This document shows, in pieces, positions 25,760-35,900 of a DNA stretch of 64,000 bases. Where the stretch lies: positions 434,001 to 498,000 of the forward strand of contig NZ_JAATJJ010000002.1 of NCBI RefSeq assembly GCF_011927795.1, read 5' to 3'. The translations under genes were made by a program, and so were the position numbers. A model generated the notes under the pieces. The model was not told the DNA's origin. It worked only from the letters and a program-made list of their open reading frames with translations, and ran no database searches. This DNA comes from Saonia flava (lineage in GTDB: Bacteria > Bacteroidota > Bacteroidia > Flavobacteriales > Flavobacteriaceae). The first letter of the stretch is position 1. Each line of letters starts with the position of its first letter.

Positions 25760-26803
25760 TTGGCAAACACAAAAAACACCAGTAAAACCAGTATATCTAG
25801 AGTTAAGTTGTTGAGGAAAGAATCCCTTACAACCGATTCATATATGGAAGGAATCTTCGATGGTGATACCACAATTCTGGGAAAAGCCATTACACTTATA
25901 GAAAGTGCCAATCCCAAACATGTAGAAATGGCCAGGATTATCATTGATAGATGTCTTTCCAAAAAAGGAAATAGTATTCGAATAGGTATTACGGGTGTTC
26001 CAGGAGTAGGCAAAAGCACTTTTATTGAAGCCTTTGGCAAATTATTGACTTCTTTAGGCAAAAAAGTAGCTGTTCTTGCTGTAGACCCAACAAGCACCTT
26101 TAGCAAAGGAAGCATTTTAGGGGATAAAACAAGAATGCAGGAACTGGCAAAAGATAGCAATGCGTATATACGACCTTCCCCTGCCGGGCAATCTTTGGGA
26201 GGCGTTGGAAGAAAAACCAGGGAAACTATTATTCTTTGTGAAGCTGCAGGTTATGACATTATTCTAATTGAAACAGTTGGTGTGGGCCAAAGTGAGACAC
26301 TCGTGCATAGCATGGTGGATTTCTTTTTATTATTAAAATTGGCAGGTGCCGGTGACGAGTTGCAGGGAATAAAAAGAGGAATCATGGAAATGGCCGACGC
26401 CCTAGTCATCAATAAGGCGGATGAAGCCAATGTAAAACAGTCCCAACTTGCCCAAAAAGAGTTTGAAAGGGCATTGCATTTATATCCTTCCAAGAAAAGT
26501 GGTTGGGTTCCAAAAGTTTTATTATCATCGGCAATTAATAAGGAAGGAATCCAAGAAATATGGGAAATGATTGAGGAATATATAAACCTATCTCAACAAA
26601 ACGGTTATTTTAAAGAAAAGAGACATCTTCAAAATAAAAACTGGTTTATACAAACCATAGATGAGCATTTAAAAAATGAATTCTATCAAAATAAAGAGGT
26701 AAAAAAATCAATTAAAAAAATGCTGCAAAAAATACAGTTGAATAAAATTTCCCCATTCAATGCAGCGGAAGAATTACTTGAAACTTTCAAAAAGAGAACT
26801 TAA
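25760..26803 (+). CDS. meaB: Methylmalonyl-CoA mutase-associated GTPase MeaB
   Basis: 347 residues. G3E-type P-loop GTPase that gates cofactor loading and protects methylmalonyl-CoA mutase. Walker A GVPGVGKST at 79-87, then VLAVDPTSTFSKGSILGDKTRM, SLGGVGRKT, the Walker B/ETVGVGQSE segment near 170, and NKADEAN near 219. The frame starts with TTG at 25760; the next ATG (25845) would cut into the conserved N-terminal helices, so TTG is preferred. Together with the adenosyltransferase at 2340 it shows B12-dependent propionate/succinate metabolism, though the mutase itself is elsewhere. The 2-bp gap to DUF2911 suggests one transcript. Confidence 0.93.
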   Translation: MANTKNTSKTSISRVKLLRKESLTTDSYMEGIFDGDTTILGKAITLIESANPKHVEMARIIIDRCLSKKGNSIRIGITGVPGVGKSTFIEAFGKLLTSLGKKVAVLAVDPTSTFSKGSILGDKTRMQELAKDSNAYIRPSPAGQSLGGVGRKTRETIILCEAAGYDIILIETVGVGQSETLVHSMVDFFLLLKLAGAGDELQGIKRGIMEMADALVINKADEANVKQSQLAQKEFERALHLYPSKKSGWVPKVLLSSAINKEGIQEIWEMIEEYINLSQQNGYFKEKRHLQNKNWFIQTIDEHLKNEFYQNKEVKKSIKKMLQKIQLNKISPFNAAEELLETFKKRT

Positions 26804-26813
26804 ATAAAAAGGC

Positions 26814-26821
26814 TAAATTTG
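26814..26821 (+). promoter_or_regulatory. Isolated -7 box before the GT2 gene
   Basis: TAAATTTG at 26814-26821 matches the Bacteroidetes -7 element TAnnTTTG and lies 20 bp before the ATG at 26842. No TTG is found at the expected 19-21 bp upstream, so the promoter would be weak or depend on an activator. Confidence 0.35.
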
Positions 26822-26841
26822 CGCCATATTAAACCCAATAC

Positions 26842-27801
26842 ATGAATCCTGTTACCAATTCCCTGCTCTCTATTGTTGTTCCCTTATATAATGAAGAAGA
26901 TAATGTAGTTCTTCTTACAGAAAAAATTCATGAAAGCCTTGTTGGGTATACTTACCAGATAATTTATATCGATGATTTTTCTAAAGACAATACCAGGAAC
27001 ATTGTAAAAAAAATGGCCGATGATAAGGTGCACCTTATTGAACTCAAAAAAAACTATGGACAAAGTCTTGCACTGGCGTCTGGAATAGATTATGCAGAGG
27101 GAGAATACATCATTACAATGGATGGTGATTTACAAAATGATCCGAGTGATATTCCGCAAATGTTGGAATATGCCATTACCGGGGAATATGATGTTATTAC
27201 CGGAATAAGGCAAAAAAGAAAAGACTCCTTAATAAAAAAAATACCCTCAAAAATTGCCAATTTTTTGGTAAGACGTGTATCGAGTTTGGATATTCAAGAT
27301 AACGGTTGTGCTCTTAAGGTTTTTACCAAAGAAATAGCTAAAGAATTAAATCTTTATGGGGAAATGCATCGTTTTATTACGCTCCTGGCACATTTTGAAG
27401 GAGCCAAAATAAAGCAAGTTCCCGTAAAACACCATGCAAGACACGCTGGAGTTTCTAAATATGGATTGGAACGTGTTTTTAAGGTAGTGGCAGATATGAT
27501 GCTTCTGTTGTTCATTCGCAAATATTTTCAAAGACCTATCCACCTTTTTGGGATAATTGGCGTACTGCTTATTTTATTGGGTATTTTGATCAATATTTAT
27601 TTATTGATCATAAAATTTGGCTTTGGTCAAGATATAGGAACAAGACCTTTATTAATATTTGGTGTTATGTTCATATTGGCCGGAGTACAATTGTTTACCA
27701 TTGGTATTGTAATGGAGCTTTTGATAAGAACCTATTACGAATCACAGAATAAAAGGCCATACCGAATTAAAAACATTTCTATAGGTGGCAAGACAACGTA
27801 A
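26842..27801 (+). CDS. GT2 glycosyltransferase, polyprenyl-phosphate type
   Basis: 319 residues. GT-A fold with LSIVVPLYNEEDNV at the N-terminus, IYIDDFSKDNT and the metal-binding MDGDLQNDP (DxD-type) near 93-101. The region continues as GIRQKRKDSLIKKIPSKIAN, typical of DPM1/ArnC/GtrB-like enzymes. Two C-terminal membrane helices (about 235-255 and 270-292) anchor it. The family transfers a sugar from a nucleotide donor to undecaprenyl phosphate on the inner face of the membrane. It overlaps by 17 bp the multi-helix protein that follows and stands next to a GT39-type transferase and PAP2 phosphatase, a set suited to lipid-linked sugar transfer. The sugar is unknown. Confidence 0.92.
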   Translation: MNPVTNSLLSIVVPLYNEEDNVVLLTEKIHESLVGYTYQIIYIDDFSKDNTRNIVKKMADDKVHLIELKKNYGQSLALASGIDYAEGEYIITMDGDLQNDPSDIPQMLEYAITGEYDVITGIRQKRKDSLIKKIPSKIANFLVRRVSSLDIQDNGCALKVFTKEIAKELNLYGEMHRFITLLAHFEGAKIKQVPVKHHARHAGVSKYGLERVFKVVADMMLLLFIRKYFQRPIHLFGIIGVLLILLGILINIYLLIIKFGFGQDIGTRPLLIFGVMFILAGVQLFTIGIVMELLIRTYYESQNKRPYRIKNISIGGKTT

Positions 27802-28657
27802 AAAGCTACTCACAGTACTTAAAATTTTGGTAAGTGCCGTCCTTATATATTTTATTTTTACCAAAATAAATCTTGAAGATGTTTTAGGCACTTTAAAACG
27901 GGTGAACCTTTTTTATTTTACCCTTGCCCTATTGTTCTTTGTTCTCTCTAAAATTATTGCCGCTTTTAGATTGAACCTATATTTTCATCAACTAAACTTA
28001 TTTTTGTCCCATAAGAGCAATCTAAAGTTATATTCACTGGGGATGTTCTATAATTTATTTCTTCCCGGAGGAATTGGGGGCGATGCTTATAAAGGATATG
28101 TCATTCAGAAAAAGTATGAGGTTGGTACCAAAAAAGTGGTTTCAGTTTTAGTTTTGGACAGATTAAGTGGATTATTGTTATTGTTCATTTTCGCGTGTAT
28201 CCTCACTTTTAAAATCGAGAATATTTTCTTTGTTCAATATAAATATTTGATCGGTATACTACTAGTTTTAAGTGTCTTGGTTTTTTGGTTGCTGAACAAA
28301 AAATTATTCAACTATGCTCTTCCTATATTTTGGAAGTCATTTGGATATTCTGCATTAGTACAATTGGCACAGCTAGTAAGCGTGTTCTTTATATTAAAAG
28401 CCTTGGGGATTCAAGAGAATACCCTTCCCTATTTATTTATTTTCCTTGTTTCCTCCATTATTTCTGTTTTGCCATTGACAATTGGCGGGATAGGAAGCCG
28501 GGAAGTTACTTTTCTCTACGGGGCATTATGGTTAGGACTAATTCAAAGTACATCTATAAGTATTAGTATGCTCTTCTTTATAATTACTGCAATTGTATCC
28601 TTATTTGGGCTGTTTTTCCATTTTAAAAAACCAGAGTTGGTAACAACGGACAATTAG
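27785..28657 (+). CDS. Lysylphosphatidylglycerol synthase-like TM family protein
   Basis: 290 residues, almost all hydrophobic with about eight membrane helices and the family signature NLFLPGGIGGDAYKGYVI (near 78-95), LDRLSG and IGGIGSREVTFLYG near the end. The family (UPF0104/AglD-like, DUF2029-related neighbours) is integral in the inner membrane and often found beside GT2 enzymes; a flippase-like or transferase role is inferred, not shown. It overlaps the GT2 gene by 17 bp, and its stop TAG shares bases (TTAG at 28654-28657) with the stop of the convergent GT39 gene. Confidence 0.87.
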   Translation: MARQRKKLLTVLKILVSAVLIYFIFTKINLEDVLGTLKRVNLFYFTLALLFFVLSKIIAAFRLNLYFHQLNLFLSHKSNLKLYSLGMFYNLFLPGGIGGDAYKGYVIQKKYEVGTKKVVSVLVLDRLSGLLLLFIFACILTFKIENIFFVQYKYLIGILLVLSVLVFWLLNKKLFNYALPIFWKSFGYSALVQLAQLVSVFFILKALGIQENTLPYLFIFLVSSIISVLPLTIGGIGSREVTFLYGALWLGLIQSTSISISMLFFIITAIVSLFGLFFHFKKPELVTTDN

Positions 28658-30312
28658 TGTAAATGTACTAGGTACATCTTGTTTAAAACACCTTTTCTTT
28701 CTGTCGGTTTCAAAAATTTTCCCTGTAAACGGGTGATTCTAAATTGGTCAACTGAGTACTGTTTGTTCCAATCGATACTGGAATTTCTTAATTCTTCCAA
28801 TTCCTTGTCATCCGCATAGACCCAAACATCTTTTTTAGTTTTTAATTCCTGTAAAGAAGAAATCTGTACAGGTTTTTGATTATAGAAATCTAAAGCCCAA
28901 GTATACCTATTTGTAGTCTTATATATTTTATTGACAGGAATCTTATTTTCTTTAATAACTTTCGCCATGGATGAGCCTCCTTGGTATTTTAAAAGCGATG
29001 GATAAAAATGCATATTGAGAACACCGTTCAACAATAAACAACTATAAACGGACAAAGTGACAATTCTAATATAATCTGCTTCCTGTTTTAAACAGAAATA
29101 AACCACTACCATCAAGGCAATAATAAGAATTATATACCCTTGAGGCTCGGAAAATTTAAAGACATAAAAACAGATAAGGAGGGTACAAATAAAAACTATA
29201 CTCAGAATAGCATACTGAACCCCTAACAAAGCTCTTATTTCTTTCTTTTTTATGTACCTATGTAGACTATGCAAATAGGAAGCCGTTAAGATGGCAAACA
29301 AGGGCATCACTATATTTAGATAGTGTGGCAGCTTAAATTGGGCAAAGCTTATAATTATAAAAATAATGGAGATTCCACCAAGTGTTAAAAACTCAAAATT
29401 TTTATTGTATTCAAAACGAAGTTTTACAAATGCTTTTACTCGCCACCAATAGGCAAATAAGGCCAATACCGTCCACGGCAAAAACACCCATAAAAAAGTA
29501 TGGAAGAAAAAGAAATAATCACTGCTGTTCTTACCATGACCTTCTCCGCTTAACCTTTCAAAGCTTTGTTCCCAAAAAATAAAGAAAATACCACTTCTAC
29601 CACTTTTTCCCCTGATTATCTTCTCGGGATGTAAATCAAATTGAAGGTAATAAGCATATAGCATGGGTGATACGCTAATTGCAAATACCAGAATGGCCAC
29701 CAATACTTTCCAGCTAAAAAGAACTTTCCATTTTCGGGTATACGACAAATGACATAAAAGTGAAATACCAATTACCAGAAGTGCAATTTGGCCTTTTGTG
29801 GAAAATGCCATTCCCGCGCCAAAAGCGCCAAAAACGATTGACCAGAAGGATTTTTTTTCTATATATGTGGCCAATTGCCAAATGGCAAATATGGTAAATC
29901 CCGTGAGTACGGCATCAGTTCTTACATCTATATTGGACAATACAACCGTCTGGGCGGTAAGAAAAACCAAGGCAGCTAATTTACCAACATTCTTGTTATA
30001 GAGTAGCTTTCCCAGTCCATAGCAACTATAGGCCGCTAAAAACGAAGCTAAAATTCCAGGTATGCGATATGCCCAGTGATTAATTCCAAAGATTTTAAAA
30101 GATAAAGCGGCCAACCAATAATGCATATGTGGTTTGTCCAAGTATTCTTCTGGACCTTTGAATAGGTTGATAAAATCATTCTCTTGCACCATTCGCATGG
30201 CCATTACAGCAAACTGTGCAGAATCATTTTCAAAAAGGGTAACAAGCATTCCTGATATATAAACCAGAGCAACTAGAAATATTAAAAACCAATACCTAAG
30301 ATTTGCAATCAT
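28654..30312 (-). CDS. GT39/ArnT-like membrane glycosyltransferase
   Basis: 552 residues. An N-terminal GT-C fold with about 11-12 helices. The conserved loop EYLDKPHMHYWLAALSFK (near 58-75) matches the DKPPLFYWL-type motif of ArnT/GT39, with Pro-Pro replaced by Pro-His. Family members transfer a sugar from polyprenyl-phosphate to lipid A or proteins at the periplasmic face. The last 150 residues form a soluble tail (YQGGSSMAKVIKENKIPVNK). The gene overlaps the downstream PAP2 start by 4 bp (30309-30312). Acceptor unknown. Confidence 0.88.
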   Translation of the reverse strand: MIANLRYWFLIFLVALVYISGMLVTLFENDSAQFAVMAMRMVQENDFINLFKGPEEYLDKPHMHYWLAALSFKIFGINHWAYRIPGILASFLAAYSCYGLGKLLYNKNVGKLAALVFLTAQTVVLSNIDVRTDAVLTGFTIFAIWQLATYIEKKSFWSIVFGAFGAGMAFSTKGQIALLVIGISLLCHLSYTRKWKVLFSWKVLVAILVFAISVSPMLYAYYLQFDLHPEKIIRGKSGRSGIFFIFWEQSFERLSGEGHGKNSSDYFFFFHTFLWVFLPWTVLALFAYWWRVKAFVKLRFEYNKNFEFLTLGGISIIFIIISFAQFKLPHYLNIVMPLFAILTASYLHSLHRYIKKKEIRALLGVQYAILSIVFICTLLICFYVFKFSEPQGYIILIIALMVVVYFCLKQEADYIRIVTLSVYSCLLLNGVLNMHFYPSLLKYQGGSSMAKVIKENKIPVNKIYKTTNRYTWALDFYNQKPVQISSLQELKTKKDVWVYADDKELEELRNSSIDWNKQYSVDQFRITRLQGKFLKPTERKGVLNKMYLVHLH

Positions 30313-30878
30313 AGATTTAATTTGTGGATTGCAAATATATACAACTTTGCAAATAACCAGCTCATAATCAATCCAATTAGAATACCCGTTAATACATCCA
30401 ATGGAAAATGAACCCCAATATATATTCTGCTATAGGCTACCATAAGTGCCCAAATAAGCAATAGCGCTTTTAAATACTTTACTTGCTTCCCAAACAGAAA
30501 TATAAAAAAGAAAGCCACCGCCGAAGCATTTGCAGCGTGGGCGGAAAAATATCCATATTTACCTCCACAAGAATTTTTTACCAATCGCATTAAACCATTC
30601 ACTTCGGCATCATAACAAGGACGCAGTCGCTGCACCCCATATTTAAAAAAATTGGACAGTTGATCCGTAACAGTAATAAGCAACGCAACAAAAACCAATA
30701 AGGCAAACATTTTTTTTAATCCAAGTTGTTTATATGTTAAAATGAGCAATGCTAAGTATACTGGAATAGAGCTTAATTTATTGGTCACAAACATCCAAAA
30801 TCCATCCCAAGTAGAACTACCCAGATTATTGAGCCACAAGAACAATTCCTTGTCGTATTGGAGTAAAGTGTCCAGCAT
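30309..30878 (-). CDS. PAP2 family phosphatase
   Basis: 189 residues, six predicted helices. The three PAP2 motifs are seen: KYGVQRLRPCY (KxxxxxxRP), SAHAANASA (PSGH-type motif, here SAHA, with the catalytic-cycle His), and SRIYIGVHFPLD (SRxxxxxHxxxD). The family removes phosphate from phosphatidic acid or undecaprenyl diphosphate. Within this gene group it likely recycles the lipid carrier or trims lipid A. Overlaps GT39 by 4 bp and shares a base (TAATG) with the 75-residue gene upstream, so the trio is tightly coupled. Confidence 0.92.
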   Translation of the reverse strand: MLDTLLQYDKELFLWLNNLGSSTWDGFWMFVTNKLSSIPVYLALLILTYKQLGLKKMFALLVFVALLITVTDQLSNFFKYGVQRLRPCYDAEVNGLMRLVKNSCGGKYGYFSAHAANASAVAFFFIFLFGKQVKYLKALLLIWALMVAYSRIYIGVHFPLDVLTGILIGLIMSWLFAKLYIFAIHKLNL

Positions 30879-31105
30879 TATTCTTCGTATCGGGCTACTT
30901 CCCTATCGTAAAAAGCGGTAGCAGCCTCAATTAGGTTTTGAGTTTCAGATTCCAATTCTTTCTCATCTTCCTGCGAAAATTCTTCAAACCATTCTACTTC
31001 ATCATCTTCTAGATTGATTATAAATCTTGGGTATTCTGTATGAATAATGAAAATTGCTTTTGGGAAATCTGTATTATCGCCCAATATAAATTTTGGAAGC
31101 TCCAT
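30878..31105 (-). CDS. Small acidic conserved protein (75 residues)
   Basis: 75 residues beginning MELPKFILGDNTDFPKAIFI, with acidic DDEVEWFEEFSQEDEKELE in the middle. No signal or membrane helix; cytoplasmic. The N-terminal sheet followed by an acidic helix looks like a small adaptor or inhibitor fold. Its stop and the PAP2 start overlap by one base (TAATG), meaning translational coupling. Function unknown; it seems to be part of the PAP2/GT39 operon. Confidence 0.75.
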   Translation of the reverse strand: MELPKFILGDNTDFPKAIFIIHTEYPRFIINLEDDEVEWFEEFSQEDEKELESETQNLIEAATAFYDREVARYEE

Positions 31106-31118
31106 TTTTTAACTTCTT

Positions 31119-32546
31119 TTAATAATTAGTTATTAGTTTCTTGGTCAGATAATTAAATCGAATATACAACATAATGGCCGATGCAGAGAGCCCCACCAAT
31201 AGTCCTATCCATATCCCCGTACTTTTGAACGAAGTATACAATCCCAAATAAAAACTTATTGGAAAACCTATTAGCCAATAGGCTATAAAAGTAATCAATG
31301 TTGGTATTTTCACATCTTGTAATCCCCTCAAGGCTCCCAACACCACGACTTGTACTCCATCCGAAATTTGAAATACTGCAGCTACCAACAATAGTTTTGC
31401 TGCCAAAAATATGACCTCCGCATTGTCCATTTGGTTAGCTACATCATCTACATCCAAATAAATAGTGGGCAACCAATGTCTTCCCAATAGAAATAAAATG
31501 GCAAAAACAATTTCCAACAGAAGTGTTAAAAAGAAAATTGATTGTGCCATTCGTCTTAACTCATTGTAATTCTTTAGTCCTTTCTGGTTTCCCACTCTAA
31601 TCATCGCTGCTACTCCAAGCCCCATCCCTACCATAAAGGTCATGCTACTTAGGTTCAAAGCAATTTGGTTGGCAGCCTGGGCATTCTTGCCCAATACCCC
31701 ACTCAACCATATTGCGCCCGTAAATATGGCCACTTCAAAAAACATTTGCAAAGCAGAAGGGAATCCAAGACTGATTATTTTCTGCATTACTTTCTTTTCA
31801 ATTTTTTTGAAATTAAAGCCTCTTACATAATCATGGAATTTTTTCTTCTTATTTAATAAAAACCATAGAAAAGCTACCATAACAAAACGTGAGACCAAAG
31901 TACCAATTGCTGCTCCCACAATTCCCATTTTAGGAAATCCAAAGGCTCCAAAAATCAATAAATAATTTAATATAATATTTATTATGTTGGCAAGTACAGT
32001 TGCGTACATAGGATATTTTGTCTGTGAAAGACCATCAGAAAATTGCTTAAAGGCCTGAAAAACTATTAAGGGAACCAGTGAAAAAGCCACCAAATCCAAA
32101 TAAGGCATGGCCAGCTCCACAACTTCTACCGGTTGGTCCATATGGTACATCATAGGCTTAAAAAGTAAGATTAATCCAAAAAGGGAAAAACCCAACAAAG
32201 TGCATAACACCAAACCATGCTTTAAGGCGCTTTTTCCATCGGCTTTATTACCTGCACCATCCGCTTCTGCAACTAATGGTGTAATTGCCGTGGAAAAGCC
32301 AATGCCCAAGGACATGGCTATAAAAACAAAGCTATTGCCCAAAGATACCGCTGCCAGTTCCGCAGTACCCAGCTGTCCTACCATTATATTATCTGCAAAA
32401 GCTACAAAAGTGTGACCTAACATTCCCAAAATTACCGGAAAAGCAAGTTGTAAGTTATAAGCAAATTCTTTTGTGTACTGTTGTATCAAGGATGGAATTT
32501 TGAAGTACAAATATAAGAGTACCTTGTCTTTTTTTGGCCTACTCAT
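31119..32546 (-). CDS. MATE family efflux transporter
   Basis: 475 residues with twelve predicted helices in two symmetrical halves. The signature NLQLAFPVILGMLGHTFVAF and DNIMVGQLGTAELAAVSLG appear near 30-65, with a related SLGFPSALQMFFEVAIF in the second half. MATE proteins export drugs or metabolites using Na+ or H+. The NorM-type subfamily is likely, since the DinF/Wzx hallmarks are not seen. It runs 13 bp upstream of the 75-residue gene and may share its transcript. The preceding 420-bp region is its promoter area. Confidence 0.93.
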   Translation of the reverse strand: MSRPKKDKVLLYLYFKIPSLIQQYTKEFAYNLQLAFPVILGMLGHTFVAFADNIMVGQLGTAELAAVSLGNSFVFIAMSLGIGFSTAITPLVAEADGAGNKADGKSALKHGLVLCTLLGFSLFGLILLFKPMMYHMDQPVEVVELAMPYLDLVAFSLVPLIVFQAFKQFSDGLSQTKYPMYATVLANIINIILNYLLIFGAFGFPKMGIVGAAIGTLVSRFVMVAFLWFLLNKKKKFHDYVRGFNFKKIEKKVMQKIISLGFPSALQMFFEVAIFTGAIWLSGVLGKNAQAANQIALNLSSMTFMVGMGLGVAAMIRVGNQKGLKNYNELRRMAQSIFFLTLLLEIVFAILFLLGRHWLPTIYLDVDDVANQMDNAEVIFLAAKLLLVAAVFQISDGVQVVVLGALRGLQDVKIPTLITFIAYWLIGFPISFYLGLYTSFKSTGIWIGLLVGLSASAIMLYIRFNYLTKKLITNY

Positions 32547-32971
32547 TTAAATTAAATTACCTCGCTGATCTATTACTTTAAAACATAGTTTGGGTAGCAA
32601 AAAAATGATGCATATATTTCAAAAATTAAGCATTGGAAACTATATCCATAAACCCTTTTCTATTTAAAAGTGTTGGCTTGATTGCTTTCAAATAATTTAA
32701 TATCCTAAAAATTCGTACTTAGATTAAAACTAATAGACAACAAGAAATTGAAGAAAATGCAATTGATTTGTAGGAATTTTATACTAAATTTGAATATCTA
32801 ACCATAATTCCTCACAATGCTGCAGATATTATTTGTTGAAATTGATGAAACTTTAAAATTCTTCTCTATTAACAAATTATCTGCTAGAACTATAAATTAT
32901 AAATTGTAACAATGAAGTTATATATCAAATAGCTCTGTATTATATGTAGTGGTTTATGGAAAATATTGTTA
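32547..32971. other. Intergenic region between MATE and sensor kinase
   Basis: About 425 bp, very A+T-rich, no ORF of note. It contains the upstream sequence of the minus-strand MATE gene and, from 32763, a strong promoter for the kinase. The leader from about 32799 to the start at 32972 is some 170 nt and includes the pair aactataaattataaattg (near 32889), an A+T-rich imperfect dyad. No terminator hairpin is visible. Confidence 0.6.
32763..32792 (+). promoter_or_regulatory. Consensus promoter of the multi-PAS kinase
   Basis: TTG at 32763-32765, exactly 19 bp, then TAAATTTG at 32785-32792: a perfect Bacteroidetes-type promoter. Initiation near 32799 would give a leader of about 170 nt before the ATG at 32972, unusually long for the phylum. 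Confidence 0.75.
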
Positions 32972-35900
32972 ATGGAAGAACTAAAAAAATCGATTAAAAA
33001 AAGATATATACTGTTCTTAGCTACTATTATATTAATTATAATACTAGTAGTGTTGATTGTTCAAAATAGTATCAATTCGCAAAAATCTGACGCCCATATA
33101 TTAAATATAGCAGGAAGACAGCGAATGTTAAGTCAAAACATTGCCAAGCTTGCTCTTTTTATTGACAATGACCAAAACAACGCACCAGCCCCAAATACTC
33201 TTGAACAGCTAAAAGACCTTACGGATGACTGGGAAAACAAACAGAATTATTTAATCTCATCCAACAACCAGAATTATAATAGCGATATTATAGACTCATT
33301 GTTCAAAGTTATTGAGCCCAATCAAAATAAAATGTTGGCTGCCAGCAGAAACATCCTAAGGAATCCTGAGCCAGAAATAGTAAAAAGTTCAATAGATAGC
33401 TTATTGGAGGCCGAAGCTCCTTTTTTAATGACTATGGATGCTATAGTAAGCGAATACCAAAACGGAGCTGAAGTAAAGCTGCAAAAATTAAAAAAAACCA
33501 TATACCTACTTGCTCTTATTGCTGGATTAATATTTATTGGGGAGTTTGTTTTTGTCCTATCTCCAGTTTTTAAACAACTATATCTAAGGAATAAGGAACT
33601 TGTAAGCAAGAATAATGAATTGGCAATATCTCAAGGAGAGATTAGCGCTAAAATTCTGGAAGTAAGCAATCTTAAAGCAGATTTAGAATTACAGCAACAA
33701 CATAATAAAATATTTATAGATCAAGCACCTACGGCTATTGCCATGCTTGATAATGATATGCGCTATATAGCTGTTTCCCAGCGCTGGATAAGAGATTACA
33801 AAATGGAAGGGCAGGAAATTATTGGTCGTTCTCATTATGATATTTTTCCAGAAATAGGAGATGATTGGAAAAAAACCCATCAAGAGTGTTTAAATGGTGC
33901 TATTGATGTATGTGATGAAGCTCCTTTTGAACGGGCCGATGGATCTATACAATGGATTTATTGGGATGTGCGTCCTTGGTATGTTTCTGAAGGAATCATA
34001 GGAGGACTATTAATGCATACTGGCGATATCACCCACACAAAAGAAAAAGAGAACGAAAAGATTCGTATAGAAAGTATACTGGACAGAACAAATGAGGTTG
34101 CTAGAATTGGTACTTGGGAAGTTGATCTAATTAAAAATAAACTTTTTTGGAGTAGGATAGTATGTGAAATTCATGAAGTTCCTGAAGATTATGAACCAGA
34201 TTTGGAAACAGGCATTAATTTTTTTAAGGAAGGAAAAAGTAGGGACACAATCAACCAAGTTGTTAAAGAAGCAATAGAAAATGGTACTTCGTATGATGTT
34301 GAAGTGGAGCTTGTAACCAGTAAAGGAAATATTCTATGGACACGTGCCATTGGACAGGCAGAAATGGTAAATGGTAGGTGCATACGACTTTTTGGAGTCT
34401 TTCAAGATATAAATGATATAAAAATTTCACAGCTAGCTCTAAACAAGGCTCATACTGAGTTAAAAGCTATATTTAACTCTGGTCCCATAGCAATAGTAAC
34501 CACTGATAATGATGGGATTATTACTCTTTTTAACCAAGGTGCTGAAGAATTATTGGGCTACACCACTTCGGAAATGGTAGGGATTAAGCACCCAGAAATA
34601 TATCATCTAGAGGATGAAATAATAGAATTTGGGAAAGATATATCCAAACGATATGGAAAAGATCCTATGCATATTGATCCTTTTTTGCAATTAGCTTCTC
34701 AAAATGAATCTGACACCCGAGAATGGACCTATCGTAAAAAAGACGGTTCCCTATTGCCAGTATTGCTGACACTTACAGCTTTAAAAGATGAAAATGGGCA
34801 AAAAATAGGCTTTTTGGGCGTATCAACGGACATTAGTGCTATTAAAAAAGCAAAGAATGAGTTGTTAAGAAAAAATCAGTTGTTAAGTTTTGCAGAAAAA
34901 ATGACGATGATGGGAAATTATCAATGGGATGTTATTAACAACTCAGTGAAGTGGTCTACTAATTTGTATCAAATCTTTGGTCTGGATGAAACCAAGACGG
35001 ATATAACTTATGAGACGTATTTCAATTTTGTTCACCCAGATGACCAAGAAAATGTTACAGGCTATGTACAACAGTCTTTAAAGGAGAAAAAATTTCACAA
35101 TAATTTTATACATCGAATTATCTCTTCAGATGGAAAAACAAAAACTGTACACCTTTTGGGAGAAGTTATTACAAATAATTCTGGAGAAGCTGTTGAAATA
35201 ATTGGTACTTGCCAAGATGTTACCCAGCAAAAAATGGCAGAAAATAAGTTTAGGGGATTATTGGAGTCGGCCCCAGATGCCATGGTCATTGTAAATGAAA
35301 AAGGAAAAATACAGCTGATCAATAAACAGGCGGAAAAGCTATTTGGCTACCCCTCTAAGGAATTACTCAACAAGCCTGTTGAAATATTAATACCCAAAAG
35401 ATTTACAGGGAATCACCTAGGTCATCGTGATGGCTTTTTTGCCCAACCCAAAACAAGGGAAATGGGTCAAGGAAAGGAGTTGTTCGGAAAGAATAAAAAA
35501 GGAGAGGAAATTCCAATTCAAATAAGCTTAAGCCCTCTACAAACAGAGGAAGGATTGCTTGTGTCAGCAGCTATAAGGGACATTACGGAGCAGAAGGTGG
35601 CAGAAAACAAAATACTTGAAGCTAACGAAGGGCTTGAAAAGTTAGCTAAAAAACTTACCGTTCAAAATAAACAACTGGAAGACTTTACGCATATCACTTC
35701 TCATAACTTACGCGCACCCGTAAGTAATCTTAACTCACTTTTACATTTATATAAAGAATCTGAAACTCATGAAGAAAAGTCTTTTTTGTTTGAAAAGTTT
35801 GAAACCGTTATTCTTCATCTAAATTCTACACTGAATACCCTAATAGACTCAATAAAAATTAGGGATGGGGCCAAACAAGAAAAAGAAAACATATCATTCG

